The notes under the pieces: generated by a model | What the model saw: only the letters and a program-made list of their open reading frames with translations | What the model was told of the DNA's origin: nothing | Database searches by the model: none | NCBI RefSeq assembly: GCF_014779555.2 | Contig: NZ_CP094357.1 | Coordinates: 5,456,001-5,520,000 of the forward strand | From: Lysobacter capsici | GTDB lineage: Bacteria > Pseudomonadota > Gammaproteobacteria > Xanthomonadales > Xanthomonadaceae | Reading direction: 5' to 3' | DNA length: 64,000 nucleotides | Shown here: piece by piece, positions 54,921 through 64,000 of the stretch | Layout: every line of letters begins with the position of its first letter | Position numbering within the stretch: position 1 is the first letter of the stretch | Translations under genes and position numbers: made by a program

Positions 54921-56479
54921 TGAGCGCGTCCGAGATCGAGCCCGCCGCGCCGGCCGAATCCGCCGCGGCCGCAAGCGCCCACCCAACCAGCGCCAACCCG
55001 GCCGCGGCCGCCGTCGACGCCGACCGCCGCCTGCATCCGATGTCGTGGCTGTTCGTGCTGATCCAGCAGCTGCGCCAGTTCATCGTGCCGCTGCTGGCGC
55101 TGCTGTTCTTCGGCCGTGGCGACCGCAACGAGCTGTGGTCGCTGATCGGCGTCGGCGTGCTGGTGCTGGTGTCGCTGTGGCGCTATTTCACCTATCGCTA
55201 CGGCATCGGCGGCGACAGCGTGGTGGTGCGCAGCGGGCTGCTCAACCGCAGCCTGCGGGTGATCCCGTTCGTGCGCATCCAGAACGTGGCCCTGCATCAG
55301 AACGTCTTGCACCGTTTGTTCGGCGTGGCCGAAGTGCGGCTGGAATCGGCCGGCAGCAAGGAGGCCGAGGCGCATATGCGCGTGCTCAAGCTCGACGACG
55401 CGCTGGCGCTGGAGTCGCTGGTGCGCCGGCGCGGCGCGGGCGCGGCCGAAACGGTCGAGGAGCGCGCCGACATCCTGTTGCGGCTGAGCACGGCCGAGGT
55501 GCTGCGGCTCGGGCTGGTCTCCAACGGCGGCCTGGTGCTAGTCGGCGCGGGCCTGGCCGCGCTGTCGCAGATGGTGCCCGACGTCAACGGCCGGATTCCC
55601 GAACGGGTGCTGCGCCAGGGCCTGCGTTGGGTGTCGGGCCATGTCGACGTGCATCACTTCGATACGGCCGGTTATGCGCTGCTGGCGGTCGGCGTGATCG
55701 GCGCGACCGCGGTCGCGCTGAAGACGCTGTCGATCGCGCTGGCGCTGCTGCGTTACCACGGGTTCGAACTGAGCGAGCAAGGCCGCCGGCTGACCGCCGA
55801 ACGCGGCCTGCTAGGGCGTTGGCGCACCACCGTGCCGCGTCGGCGAATCCAGGCCTGGACCTTGGAAGAAGGCCTGATGCACCGCCTGCTCGGCCGCCGC
55901 CGGCTGGCGGTGGACACGGTCGGCGCGGACGAGGACGACGAGGGTCGCGCGCTCAAGGACCTGGCGCCGATCGCGACGCCGGCGACCTGCGATGCGCTGG
56001 TCGAACATCTGCTGCCGCGCGCGCATTGGGACCGATTGCAGTGGCGGGCGCTGCCCGGCGCGACCTGGTGGCGGCTGTTCCTGCCGGACGTGCCGTGGAC
56101 CGTGCTGACGACGTTCGCGTTGCATTGGCACGTGGGCGCATGGGGCCTGCTCGCGCTGCTGTGGCTGCCGTGGACCGCGTTCAAGGCGCGCCGGCGCGCG
56201 CAGCGGATCGGTTATGCCTACAGCGAGGATCTGATCGCGGTGCGCGAAGGCTGGTGGCATCGTTATTGGCGTTTCGCCGAACTCGACAAGCTGCAGGCGC
56301 TGCAGATCAAGCGTTCGCCGATCGACCGCCGCTGCGGCACCGCCACCTTGTGGCTGGACACCGCCGGCGCCGGCACCCTTGCGCCGCCGCTGCGGATCCG
56401 TTTTCTGCCGGAAGCCGACGCCCGGCGCATCTACGAGACGCTGGCCGCGACGCTGTCGAAACGGCCGCTGCGCTGGTAA
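54920..56479 (+). CDS. Bacterial PH-domain membrane protein, YdbT-like
   Basis: A 519-aa partner of the preceding gene, with three bPH2-type repeats ('RSGLLNRSLRVIPFVRIQNV', 'ERGLLGRWRTTVPRRRIQAW', 'VREGWWHRYWRFAELDKLQA') separated by pairs of membrane segments. Translation is coupled by a 1-nt stop/start overlap. The function of YdbST-type pairs is not settled. Confidence 0.87.
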   Translation: MSASEIEPAAPAESAAAASAHPTSANPAAAAVDADRRLHPMSWLFVLIQQLRQFIVPLLALLFFGRGDRNELWSLIGVGVLVLVSLWRYFTYRYGIGGDSVVVRSGLLNRSLRVIPFVRIQNVALHQNVLHRLFGVAEVRLESAGSKEAEAHMRVLKLDDALALESLVRRRGAGAAETVEERADILLRLSTAEVLRLGLVSNGGLVLVGAGLAALSQMVPDVNGRIPERVLRQGLRWVSGHVDVHHFDTAGYALLAVGVIGATAVALKTLSIALALLRYHGFELSEQGRRLTAERGLLGRWRTTVPRRRIQAWTLEEGLMHRLLGRRRLAVDTVGADEDDEGRALKDLAPIATPATCDALVEHLLPRAHWDRLQWRALPGATWWRLFLPDVPWTVLTTFALHWHVGAWGLLALLWLPWTAFKARRRAQRIGYAYSEDLIAVREGWWHRYWRFAELDKLQALQIKRSPIDRRCGTATLWLDTAGAGTLAPPLRIRFLPEADARRIYETLAATLSKRPLRW

Positions 56480-56568
56480 CGCCCGGCCGGCGCGAGATCA
56501 CGATGCCGTTATCGCGGCGAGCATGATCTGAAAACCACCCGCGCGAATCGCGCAGGCCATCCATGCGA

Positions 56569-57597
56569 TCAGCGCGCCGATCCCCAATAACCGATGCGGC
56601 GGCGGATCTTCAGCTTGCGCCACCAGTTGCGCGGCTTGGGCTTGCGGTTGACGCCGCCGCGGGCGATGAACTCGTCGATCGCCTCGAGCACGCGCTCGCT
56701 GGAACGTCCGTCGTGATACGGATGAATCGCCTGGCCGTATTCGCGGATCGCCTGCATCAATTCCGCGGGCCGCGACAAGGCGCGCTCGATCGCCGGCTCG
56801 AACTCGGCGACGTCCTGGATGTCGATCAGCTGCGGGCCGGGACGGCGGTTGCGGAACGTCACCACCGGCTTGCCGGTAAGCAGGAATTCGTTGAGCGCCG
56901 AGGAGGTGTCCGAACACATCATGTCGACCTGGGCGAACAGTTCGAAGATGTTGTCGTTCTCGGCGAACGTCAGGTACTCGTTCTGCAGCGCCTTGTAGCG
57001 CGCGACGGTGTCGGGATTCATTTTCGGATGGAAGGTCACGATCCAGCGCTTGCTGCCGTCGCGCGACATCCGCTTGACCTCTTCGTACAACGTCTCGGCG
57101 GCGCTCCACGACGGCGAGAAGGTCGAGTGGTAGAGGATCGTCGGCGGCCGGCGCAGCGGTTCGGGCTGGCCGGACAACTGATCGGCGAACGGGTCGAGCT
57201 TGGGCCAGCCGGTTTCGACCACGCTGAAGTGGCCGACGCGGTCGGCGATCTCGCCGAACTGGGCGGTATCGCGCGGCCCGGTGGTGCAGTACAGGTCGAA
57301 GAAGCCGCGGATGTAGATATGCCGGGGCTTGCCGGCATCGAAGCCGTGGAAGGTTTCGACCTTCACTCCAGGAAAGAAATGCGGCACGGCGTTGCTGGAG
57401 GTGATGACCGCTTCGGGCCGCCAGCGCCGCACTTCGGCCACGCTGAGCAGGCGCTCGCCTTCGACCAGATCTTCCGCGCCGGGGCCGTCGAAGAACCACG
57501 CGGCCTCGTCGCCGCGCGCGCGGATCGCGCGCTGCAGCGGCCGCAGGATCGCCAGCGCGTAACGCTCGGAACCGTAGAGCAGATAGTGTTTTGGCAT
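56569..57597 (-). CDS. CDP-glycerol glycerophosphotransferase-like protein
   Basis: A 342-aa GT-B-like transferase. 'VETFHGFDAGKPRHIYIRGF' and 'DMMCSDTSSALNEFLLTGKP' match the CDP-glycerol/teichoic-acid transferase fold, and the last 40 residues are highly basic, as often seen for membrane-surface enzymes. It starts 2 bp after the GT2 gene's stop and closes a cluster of LPS-related genes, so it probably modifies lipopolysaccharide. Actual donor unknown. Confidence 0.82.
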   Translation of the reverse strand: MPKHYLLYGSERYALAILRPLQRAIRARGDEAAWFFDGPGAEDLVEGERLLSVAEVRRWRPEAVITSSNAVPHFFPGVKVETFHGFDAGKPRHIYIRGFFDLYCTTGPRDTAQFGEIADRVGHFSVVETGWPKLDPFADQLSGQPEPLRRPPTILYHSTFSPSWSAAETLYEEVKRMSRDGSKRWIVTFHPKMNPDTVARYKALQNEYLTFAENDNIFELFAQVDMMCSDTSSALNEFLLTGKPVVTFRNRRPGPQLIDIQDVAEFEPAIERALSRPAELMQAIREYGQAIHPYHDGRSSERVLEAIDEFIARGGVNRKPKPRNWWRKLKIRRRIGYWGSAR

Positions 57598-57599
57598 GT

Positions 57600-58415
57600 T
57601 CAGCGATCAAGTCCGTGGCGCCGCAACACCGTGCGCGCCTGTTCGATCGACGCGGGATTGCGCCGCATTTCGTAATAGCGGATGCGCTTGTAGACCGCGT
57701 ACGCCGCGGCGACATGCGACACGATCAGGCCGCGCCAGCCGTCTAGGATCGCCAGCCGCATCACGTAGTCGCGCAGGAACGCCGACAGATACACCAGCGG
57801 CGTCTGCCACATCCGCACCGGGCGGTTCTTGTCGTTCCAGTCCAGGCATTTGAGTTCGGCGTAGCGCAGCACCTTGAGGTGCTTGTGCGCCAGGGTCGGG
57901 TTGTGCGCGTGGTCGAACGGCGCCTTGAAATCGACCGATTCGCCGTCCCAGCGCAGCGATTCGTGCACGCGCGCATCGGTCCAGCGAGCGCGGCCGCGGT
58001 GATACAGCCGCGCCAGGCGCTCGCCGCGCATCGGCCGGTACCAGCGCATCGGCGCGCCCATGTAGGAGGTGCGCCGGCGCAGGATCGCGACCGCGGCCTG
58101 GGAGTTCAGTAACTCCGGCAGGCGCTCGCGCAGTTCGGCGCTCAACTGCGGCGTCAACGATTCGTCGGCGTCGAGAAACAATATCCAGTCGTGCCGCGAA
58201 TGCGCGGCGGCGGCGTTGCGTTGCGGGCCGAAGCCCAGCCAGTCCTGATGCACCACCCGGGCGCCGTGCGCCTGGGCGATGGCGACGGTGTCGTCGTCGC
58301 TGCCGCTGTCGACCACCAGCTTCTCGGCCGCGAACGGAACGCTGTCGAGACAGGCCGCGATATTGGCCGCCTCGTTGTGAGTGATGACGATCAGGGAAAA
58401 CGGCAGTTCGACCAT
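57600..58415 (-). CDS. GT2 glycosyltransferase, LPS core WaaE/KdtX-like
   Basis: A 271-aa GT-A family enzyme. 'SLIVITHNEAANIAACLDSV' opens the nucleotide-sugar fold and 'WILFLDADES' is the DXD-type metal site. The C-terminal 'AELKCLDW' and 'SAFLRDYVMRLAILDGWRGL' are typical of the WaaE/KdtX LPS-core beta-1,4-glucosyltransferase group. The ATG at 58415 gives a normal N-terminus; a longer open frame upstream is not supported. Confidence 0.86.
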   Translation of the reverse strand: MVELPFSLIVITHNEAANIAACLDSVPFAAEKLVVDSGSDDDTVAIAQAHGARVVHQDWLGFGPQRNAAAAHSRHDWILFLDADESLTPQLSAELRERLPELLNSQAAVAILRRRTSYMGAPMRWYRPMRGERLARLYHRGRARWTDARVHESLRWDGESVDFKAPFDHAHNPTLAHKHLKVLRYAELKCLDWNDKNRPVRMWQTPLVYLSAFLRDYVMRLAILDGWRGLIVSHVAAAYAVYKRIRYYEMRRNPASIEQARTVLRRHGLDR

Positions 58416-58553
58416 GCCCGAATCATACCCGATGGGCCCAGGCCGCCAATCTCGCCCCGGCCTGATTACCGCGGCGCGCAATGCAGCGCGCCGACGGCAT
58501 GGCGGCGGCGGACTCACTGTCGATCGACACCGGCAAGGCTCAGCGCCAAGCCG

Positions 58554-59882
58554 TTACGCAAGCGCCGACTTGCGCTCCGTCGCGGTCCGAGCGCTGCGAG
58601 CTTCGCGGGCTTCGCGCAAGGCGAAGCCGTACAGCGTGCCGACCGCCACCGCATAGAACGACGCGATCAACTGATGCGCGAACATCGACTGGGTCAGACC
58701 GCAGGCGACATAGACCAGCACCAGCACCAGGCCGGCCAGCGCCGCGCTGCGCGCGCGTCCGTCCGGCAGTTCGCGCAGGCGCCGCGCGAACAAGAACAGC
58801 GGCAGCAGATAAACGCCCAGGATCGCCAACAGACCCGGCACGCCCATGGTCGCCGCCCATTCGGGCAGATCGCTGTGGGCATGACCGAGCCTGCACAGTC
58901 CGGGGCGCGACGCCGGCGGCTGGCATTGCGGCAGATCGCGCACCGCGCGGCCGAAACTGCCCACGCCGATCCCGGTGACCGGGTGTTCGGCGAAGGTCTC
59001 GCCGGCCAGCGACAGCAGGACCAGGCGCTCGCCCAGCGAGGATGCGGCGTCGCCTTCCATGTATCGGTCGACGTCCGAGCGCAATTCCTCGATGCGGGTC
59101 TGCTCGGCCAGCGGCGGGATCCACCACGACGCGATCACCGTCAGCGCCAGCACCGCCAGCAAGCTCAGCAACAGCTTGCGGGCGCGGCCGGCACTGACCA
59201 GCAGGCCGATCACCAGCACCAGCGCCAGGCCCGGCCAGATGCCGCGGCTGCCGCTCAGGGCCACCGCGCCGATGCCGATCGCGCAGGCCAGGGTCGTCCA
59301 CAGCAACTCGCCGGGCGGACGGCAGAACACCGCCAGCACGATCAAGGCGATCAAGGCGTCGGCGAACATGATCGCGTTGTCGGTCCAGCCCAGCGCGCGA
59401 TCCACGCCGTTGCCCACCTGCCAGGCCGCGACCACGAACGCGCCGACCAGGCCGGCCAGGGCCCCGGCCCACAGCCAGCGCCGCGAAGGCCGGTAGGCAT
59501 AGACCATCAGGGCGAAGAACGGCAGGGTCAGCAAGCGCAGCCGGTTGTCGACCTCGCGCCAGCGCACGTCGAAGATGAACTTCGACATCACCACCACCAC
59601 CGTCACCGCCAGCACCAGCGCCAGCAACAGCCGCAGCGAACGGCCGATCTCGCGCTTGCCGCGCAGCAGCTGATCGGGCGCCATCAGCAGCGCGGCCAGG
59701 GCGAACGCGGTGAACGGGGTCAGCCCCCAGGGCGTGGAGATAAGCAGCGCCGGCAGACAGAACAGGCCGATCTCGAGCACCCGCCGCGCCCGCAGCAGGC
59801 GCGGCGATTCCACGCTCGCGATGGCGGCGTCGGCGGTCAGGTGGATGCGCGATTCGGGCAAGGGCATTGGCGATGCGGGCAC
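58554..59882 (-). CDS. O-antigen ligase/polymerase family membrane protein (WaaL/Wzy_C)
   Basis: A 442-aa membrane protein with 10-12 hydrophobic segments. The Wzy_C domain shows 'HPVTGIGVGSFGRAV' and 'LGHAHSDLPEWAATMGVPG', the latter holding a conserved periplasmic His. It probably ligates O-polysaccharide to lipid A-core. The start is either GTG 59882 (4 nt after the upstream stop) or ATG 59867. Confidence 0.87.
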   Translation of the reverse strand: MPASPMPLPESRIHLTADAAIASVESPRLLRARRVLEIGLFCLPALLISTPWGLTPFTAFALAALLMAPDQLLRGKREIGRSLRLLLALVLAVTVVVVMSKFIFDVRWREVDNRLRLLTLPFFALMVYAYRPSRRWLWAGALAGLVGAFVVAAWQVGNGVDRALGWTDNAIMFADALIALIVLAVFCRPPGELLWTTLACAIGIGAVALSGSRGIWPGLALVLVIGLLVSAGRARKLLLSLLAVLALTVIASWWIPPLAEQTRIEELRSDVDRYMEGDAASSLGERLVLLSLAGETFAEHPVTGIGVGSFGRAVRDLPQCQPPASRPGLCRLGHAHSDLPEWAATMGVPGLLAILGVYLLPLFLFARRLRELPDGRARSAALAGLVLVLVYVACGLTQSMFAHQLIASFYAVAVGTLYGFALREAREARSARTATERKSALA

Positions 59883-59886
59883 GGAC

Positions 59887-61653
59887 TCAGTCCAGGTCTG
59901 CTTTGTCTATCCCGCTGATCGCCGGCGCGGCCGAACAGGTGACCCGCGCCGAATACGGCACCAGCCACCAATTGCGCCGATTGGAAACACCGACCTTGGC
60001 CTGGCTGCGATCGACGCAGTCCGGCACCGCCGGCTCCTGGATCAGCAACCAGCGCCGTTGCGGCGACTGCGCCTGCCAGGCCAGGCCCATCGCCAATTGC
60101 CGGTTCCACGGCACCGAGTAGCCGAAGTCCTTGGTGCCTGGCGGGCTCATCAGCATGTTCTGCACCCGCCAACCCACCAGACCGAGTTCCGCGTCCGGCC
60201 CGATCGTGTGCGCGACCCGGGTCATCACGCCGCGGGCGGACGAGGCGTCGTTGAAAATCGGCGGAATCAGCAAGCCGTACAGCACCCACAGCCCGGCCAG
60301 GGTCGCGATCAGGCCGTGGTACGGCCGCTTCCACCCCGCCCACAACAAGGCCGCCGTGCCCCATGCGCCGATCGCCAGCACCGCGACGGTCAGCTGGTGC
60401 GCGCCGTCGGTCAGCTGACGCTCGACGATGAGACGCCGCTCGAAGCCCGGATCGCCGAACCACATCGCCAGACCGACGCCGAGCGCGGCCAGGGTCAACG
60501 CTGCGGCGAAGGCGATCGCGAACACCCGCAGCGCGCGCCGGCGCAGCAGCCCCGGCAACAGCGGCGCCAGCGCCAGGCACACCATCGGCAGCGCCGGCAT
60601 GATGTAGACGTCGCGCTTGCCGGCGGGAATCGAGAAGAACACGATCACCAGCGCCCACCACACCAGCGGCAGCAGATAGCGGCCGTCGAGCCGGCGCAGC
60701 CGCCGGCGCCAGGCCGGGATCGCCCACGGCAGCGCGAACATGGTCGGCAGCCACATCGTGGCCATGACGCCGAAGTGGTACCAGAACGGCTGGTGGTGGT
60801 CCCAGGAGCGCGAATAGCGCCCGGCGGTCTGCCGGAACAGGATGTCGTTGAGATACGCCTGATGGGCCGGATCGCCGCTGGACAACACGCCCGCGACCAT
60901 CGGCACGATCCATAGCGACACCGCCACCACGAACGCCAGCGGCCCCAGCCAGAAGCGCGGATTGCCGATGCCGGCGCGCACCGGCATGCGCGTCCACGCC
61001 AGCAGCCGCGCGCCGGCGCCGCCCGGCGCCATCGCGGCGTGCAGCGGCCGCAGCACCGCCGCCAGCGCCACCGGCGCCAGCATCAGCAATGCGATCACGC
61101 CGACGCCCTTGGTGATGGTGCCGATGCCGGCGGCGAACCAGCCGATCGCCCACCAGCGCCAGGCCGGGCCGGCCAGCAGATGCCGCAACAGGCCGTAGTT
61201 GGCCAGGGTGATCCAAAACACCACCGACGGATCGATCTGCGCCTTCTTGCCCTGGAACACGAATTGAATCGTGATCAGCAAGGCCCAGCCCGCGTACAGG
61301 CCGACCCGCGGGGTCCACAGGCGCCGGCCCAGATCGACCACGCACCACAGCGTGCCCAGCGCCGCCAGCAGCGACGGCAACAGAAACGCGATGCGCCAGT
61401 TGCCGGTCAACAAATACGAGACCGCCTGGGTCCACATGAACAACGGCGGCTTGTCCGAATACAGCTCGATGCCGCGATGCGGGAACAGCCACACCCCGGT
61501 GTCGACCATCTGCTTGGCGACCAGGGCGAACCGCGGCTCGTCGGTGGGCCACGGATCGCGCAGGCCCAGACCGGCGACCAGCACCAGCGAGGCGACGACC
61601 CAGAACAACCACAGATGTCGCTTGGTGGCTCGATTGAATGCGGTGATAGGCAT
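59887..61653 (-). CDS. ArnT/PMT-family integral membrane glycosyltransferase
   Basis: A 588-aa GT-C enzyme. The early 'DPWPTDEPRFALVAKQMVDT' has the acidic motif characteristic of the PMT/ArnT family, and 'YSDKPPLFMWTQAVSYLLTG' is a family block. About 11-12 membrane segments and a C-terminal periplasmic domain follow. ArnT moves aminoarabinose from undecaprenyl phosphate to lipid A, but related enzymes use other sugars; specificity is unknown. The ATG at 61653 is the natural start; a longer frame overlaps rsmB antisense and is not credible. Confidence 0.87.
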   Translation of the reverse strand: MPITAFNRATKRHLWLFWVVASLVLVAGLGLRDPWPTDEPRFALVAKQMVDTGVWLFPHRGIELYSDKPPLFMWTQAVSYLLTGNWRIAFLLPSLLAALGTLWCVVDLGRRLWTPRVGLYAGWALLITIQFVFQGKKAQIDPSVVFWITLANYGLLRHLLAGPAWRWWAIGWFAAGIGTITKGVGVIALLMLAPVALAAVLRPLHAAMAPGGAGARLLAWTRMPVRAGIGNPRFWLGPLAFVVAVSLWIVPMVAGVLSSGDPAHQAYLNDILFRQTAGRYSRSWDHHQPFWYHFGVMATMWLPTMFALPWAIPAWRRRLRRLDGRYLLPLVWWALVIVFFSIPAGKRDVYIMPALPMVCLALAPLLPGLLRRRALRVFAIAFAAALTLAALGVGLAMWFGDPGFERRLIVERQLTDGAHQLTVAVLAIGAWGTAALLWAGWKRPYHGLIATLAGLWVLYGLLIPPIFNDASSARGVMTRVAHTIGPDAELGLVGWRVQNMLMSPPGTKDFGYSVPWNRQLAMGLAWQAQSPQRRWLLIQEPAVPDCVDRSQAKVGVSNRRNWWLVPYSARVTCSAAPAISGIDKADLD

Positions 61654-61729
61654 GGCGCGGATGATACCCAACGAACTAGAAACCAGTGCGGGGCGGCGCC
61701 GTCGACGGCGCCGGCTGCTTACATTGCAC

Positions 61730-63343
61730 TCATCCTGGGCGCGCGGCGCCGTCCGGCGGCGAACGGCGAAGGCGCGCGTAGAAGAATCCGTCGCCGTCGT
61801 CCTCGCCGGGCAGGCGCTGGCGGCCGACCTCGCGATCGTGGCCGTAACGCGCGTCCAGCGCCTCGCTGCGCGCGTCCGGGGTGCGGGCGAGGAACGCGCG
61901 CACCTGCGCCTCGTTCTCCTCCTGCAGAATCGAACAGGTCGCGTACACCAGCACGCCGCCGGGCGCGACGGTGTGCCACAACGCATCCAGCAGGCGTGCC
62001 TGCAGGACGGTAAGCGCGGGAATGTCGGATTCGCGTCGGTGCAGGACCACGTCGGGTTGACGGCGCACGATGCCGGTGGCCGAGCACGGCGCGTCCAGCA
62101 GCACCGCATCGAACGGCCGGCCGTCCCACCACGCGTCCAGCTCGGCCGCGTCGGCGGCGAGCAGTTCGACCCGATCGGCGAACCCCTGCCGGATCAGCCC
62201 GCCGCGCACGCGCTGCAAGCGCTGCGCGTCGATGTCGAGCGCGGTCAGGCGCAGCGCGCCGTCGCGTTCGAGCAGGTGCGCGCTCTTGCCGCCGGGCGCG
62301 GCGCAGGCGTCGAGCACGCGCGCGCCGGGCGCGGGCGACAAGGCATCGGCGACCAGTTGCGCGGACAGGTCCTGGATCGACACCAGGCCTTCGGCGAAGC
62401 CGGGCAACGTCGAGACCGGCACCGCTTCCTGCAGCCGCAGCGCTTCGACCGGCACGGCCGGCGCGATGCTCGCGATGCCGGCCTGGGCGAGCTGGGCGCG
62501 ATAGTCCTCGCGCCCGACCCGCGCGGCGTTGACGCGCAGCCACATCGGCGGCGCGATCGCGCTGTTGGCCAGGATCGCGTCGAAGTGGTCGGGCCATTGC
62601 TTGCGCAGCAGGCCGCGCAACCAACTGGGCCAATGCGAATGGCGCGGGTCGGTGGCCGGCAGACCGTCGCGCTGGGCGCGGCGCAGCAGCGCGTTGACCA
62701 GTCCGGCCTGGTGTTTGCGGCCGAGCGCGCGGGTCGCTTCGACCGTCGCGGCGAGCGCGGCGTGCGCGGGCAATTGCAGCGGATCGAGCTGGGCCAGTCC
62801 GGCGTACAGCAAGGCGCGCAGGTCGCCGTCGCGACGCGACAGCGCGCGCGGCATCCACGCCTCGAGCGCGGCCTCGTACCGCAACGGCTGGCGCAGCACC
62901 GCGAAGCACATCGCCTCGACCAGGGCGCGATCGCGCGGATCGGGCAAGGTCGGCAGCGCGGTGGCGAGTTCGGCTTTCAGCGAACGGCCGCGATGCAGCA
63001 CCGCGTCGAGCACGCGCGCGGCGATCGCGCGCGGCTGCGCGCCGGGCAGCAACGGCGGCGGCGCGGGCCGGGCGACGGCCGGTTTACCGGCGCCGCCTTC
63101 GGCGCGGCGCGGCGGCGCGCCACCGGGCCGATCGCCGGCGCGCGGGGCGGCGCGATACACCGACTTTCCCTCGCCTGGCTGTCCGGCAGCCGACTTCGCC
63201 CGATACGCCTTGGTGCCGCCGGGCTTGGCCGCGCCCGGCGTGGCGTCGGCCTCGGCGCGCGGGTCACGTGCGCCCGGCGATCCATCGACGCGTCCGCCTC
63301 GCGGCCCACCCGGGCCTTTCGGCGGCGGAGTCGATTCGCTCAT
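61730..63343 (-). CDS. rsmB: 16S rRNA m5C967 methyltransferase with long N-terminal extension
   Basis: A 537-aa RsmB that methylates C967 of 16S rRNA. A NusB-like domain (about 103-235) precedes the Rossmann methylase, with SAM motif '[16 protein letters not shown]' and catalytic cysteines in 'DAPCSATG' and 'YATCSI'. The first 100 residues are a low-complexity Gly/Pro/Ala/Arg-rich extension absent from E. coli RsmB. The start overlaps the fmt stop by 4 nt (ATGA), which supports the long form. Co-transcribed with fmt, as is common. Confidence 0.95.
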   Translation of the reverse strand: MSESTPPPKGPGGPRGGRVDGSPGARDPRAEADATPGAAKPGGTKAYRAKSAAGQPGEGKSVYRAAPRAGDRPGGAPPRRAEGGAGKPAVARPAPPPLLPGAQPRAIAARVLDAVLHRGRSLKAELATALPTLPDPRDRALVEAMCFAVLRQPLRYEAALEAWMPRALSRRDGDLRALLYAGLAQLDPLQLPAHAALAATVEATRALGRKHQAGLVNALLRRAQRDGLPATDPRHSHWPSWLRGLLRKQWPDHFDAILANSAIAPPMWLRVNAARVGREDYRAQLAQAGIASIAPAVPVEALRLQEAVPVSTLPGFAEGLVSIQDLSAQLVADALSPAPGARVLDACAAPGGKSAHLLERDGALRLTALDIDAQRLQRVRGGLIRQGFADRVELLAADAAELDAWWDGRPFDAVLLDAPCSATGIVRRQPDVVLHRRESDIPALTVLQARLLDALWHTVAPGGVLVYATCSILQEENEAQVRAFLARTPDARSEALDARYGHDREVGRQRLPGEDDGDGFFYARLRRSPPDGAARPG

Positions 63344-64000
63344 GCGCCGCGCGCCGCGATCAGATCGCGGCGGCCGTTCAAATAATCGGCCGCGGTGATC
63401 GCCTTGCCGCCGTCGCGCTGCAGCACCCGCACGCGCAAGGCGCCGACGCCGCAGGCGATGTCGATGCCGTCGCGACCGGTCAGCAGCACCGTGCCGGGCT
63501 CGGCGCGATGCTCCAGCGGCAACGCGATCGCGCCGTGGATGCGCACGCGCTCGCCGGCGATCAGCGCATCGGCCATCGGCCAGGGATTGAACGCGCGCAC
63601 CTTGTTGGCCAATGCGATCGCGCTGTGGCTCCAGTCCAGCCGCGCCTCGGCCTTGTCGAGCTTATGCGCGTAGGTCACCCCGGCCTCGGGTTGGATCCAC
63701 GGCCGCGGGAACAGCTCCGCGCGCGCCAGGCCCAGGCCGTCGCCGAGCACCTCCGCGCCGAGTTCGCTGAGCCGGTCGTGCAGCTGCCCGCCGGTCTCGG
63801 TATCGCCGATCGACAGCTTGGCCTGCAGCAGCACCGGGCCGCTGTCGAGGCCCTTCTCCATCTGCATCAGGCACACGCCGGTCTCGGCGTCGCCGGCCTC
63901 GATCGCGCGCTGGATCGGCGCGGCGCCGCGCCAGCGCGGCAGCAGCGAGGCATGCACGTTCCAGCAACCGTAGGTCGGAATGTCGAGCACCGACTGCGGC
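63340..64000 (-). CDS. fmt: Methionyl-tRNA formyltransferase (5' part beyond window)
   Basis: The last 219 codons of Fmt, which formylates initiator Met-tRNA. Visible are '[20 protein letters not shown]' (formyl-transferase active-site region, with the [13 protein letters not shown] signature), '[19 protein letters not shown]' and the C-terminal OB-like domain. The gene runs off the right edge of the window. Confidence 0.96.
   Translation of the reverse strand, partial: PQSVLDIPTYGCWNVHASLLPRWRGAAPIQRAIEAGDAETGVCLMQMEKGLDSGPVLLQAKLSIGDTETGGQLHDRLSELGAEVLGDGLGLARAELFPRPWIQPEAGVTYAHKLDKAEARLDWSHSAIALANKVRAFNPWPMADALIAGERVRIHGAIALPLEHRAEPGTVLLTGRDGIDIACGVGALRVRVLQRDGGKAITAADYLNGRRDLIAARGA

Noticed and set aside
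58191-59918. A 575-codon Gln/Arg-rich plus-strand frame opposite the O-antigen ligase and GT2 genes
   Set aside because: Composition (runs of Q, R, H) is typical of antisense of GC-rich membrane-protein genes, and the opposite strand has strong family motifs.

Overview
The window looks like part of a high-GC gammaproteobacterial chromosome, most likely Lysobacter or a close relative in the Xanthomonadaceae. This is inferred from the GC-rich housekeeping genes on the right (rpoD, dtd, rsmB, fmt), LPS assembly genes, and a periplasmic GH92/mannose locus. It has three parts: an accessory stretch rich in secreted proteins (1 to about 10.7 kb), a large defence and transposition island (about 10.7 to 39.5 kb) that ends at a tRNA-Ile(CAU) gene, and ordinary core chromosome (39.5 to 64 kb).

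Left part. The genes are small, widely spaced and often exported: a cut-off lipoprotein, a LecB-type calcium-dependent lectin, a HAF-repeat protein whose C-terminus resembles nematode fatty-acid/retinol-binding (FAR) proteins, and several secreted proteins of unknown role. There are also a small XRE regulator with palindromic candidate operators, an apparent DUF2384 antitoxin fragment, diverged repeats and a 128-bp MITE-like palindrome.

Island. An apparent operon of more than 22 kb runs right to left. It begins with an XRE regulator (34401), a 36-aa protein and a small membrane protein. These are followed by a 1754-aa DExH helicase fused to DUF1998, an SNF2/HepA helicase and a 1454-aa N6-adenine methylase, which together match the core of class 1 DISARM with DrmA and DrmB functions in one chain. 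Next come an SMC-like ATPase, an HNH nuclease, a 1608-aa sacsin-like GHKL ATPase with a C-terminal DUF3883 nuclease-like domain, and a NERD-UvrD helicase. A PLD-family protein converges on the operon's end. I do not recognise this full gene set as a named system. Diverging from the XRE gene is a Tn7-like module: a fused TnsA-TnsB transposase, TnsC and TniQ/TnsD. TnsC and TniQ are each interrupted by one in-frame TAG, so the element may be immobilised. The module ends about 160 bp from the 3' end of the tRNA gene, which suggests a tRNA target site. I could not find the other end of the element.

Right part. A GH92 alpha-mannosidase diverges from a LacI regulator - sugar MFS transporter - sugar kinase - AGE epimerase/isomerase operon, with two near-identical operators between them. 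Then come a class C beta-lactamase-fold hydrolase, an NTF2-like protein, two related membrane proteins, rpoD with a UUCG-loop terminator, dtd, an LpxL-type acyltransferase, a pair of bacterial PH-domain membrane proteins, and a leftward cluster: fmt, rsmB, an ArnT-like glycosyltransferase, an O-antigen ligase, a GT2 glycosyltransferase and a CDP-glycerol-transferase-like protein.
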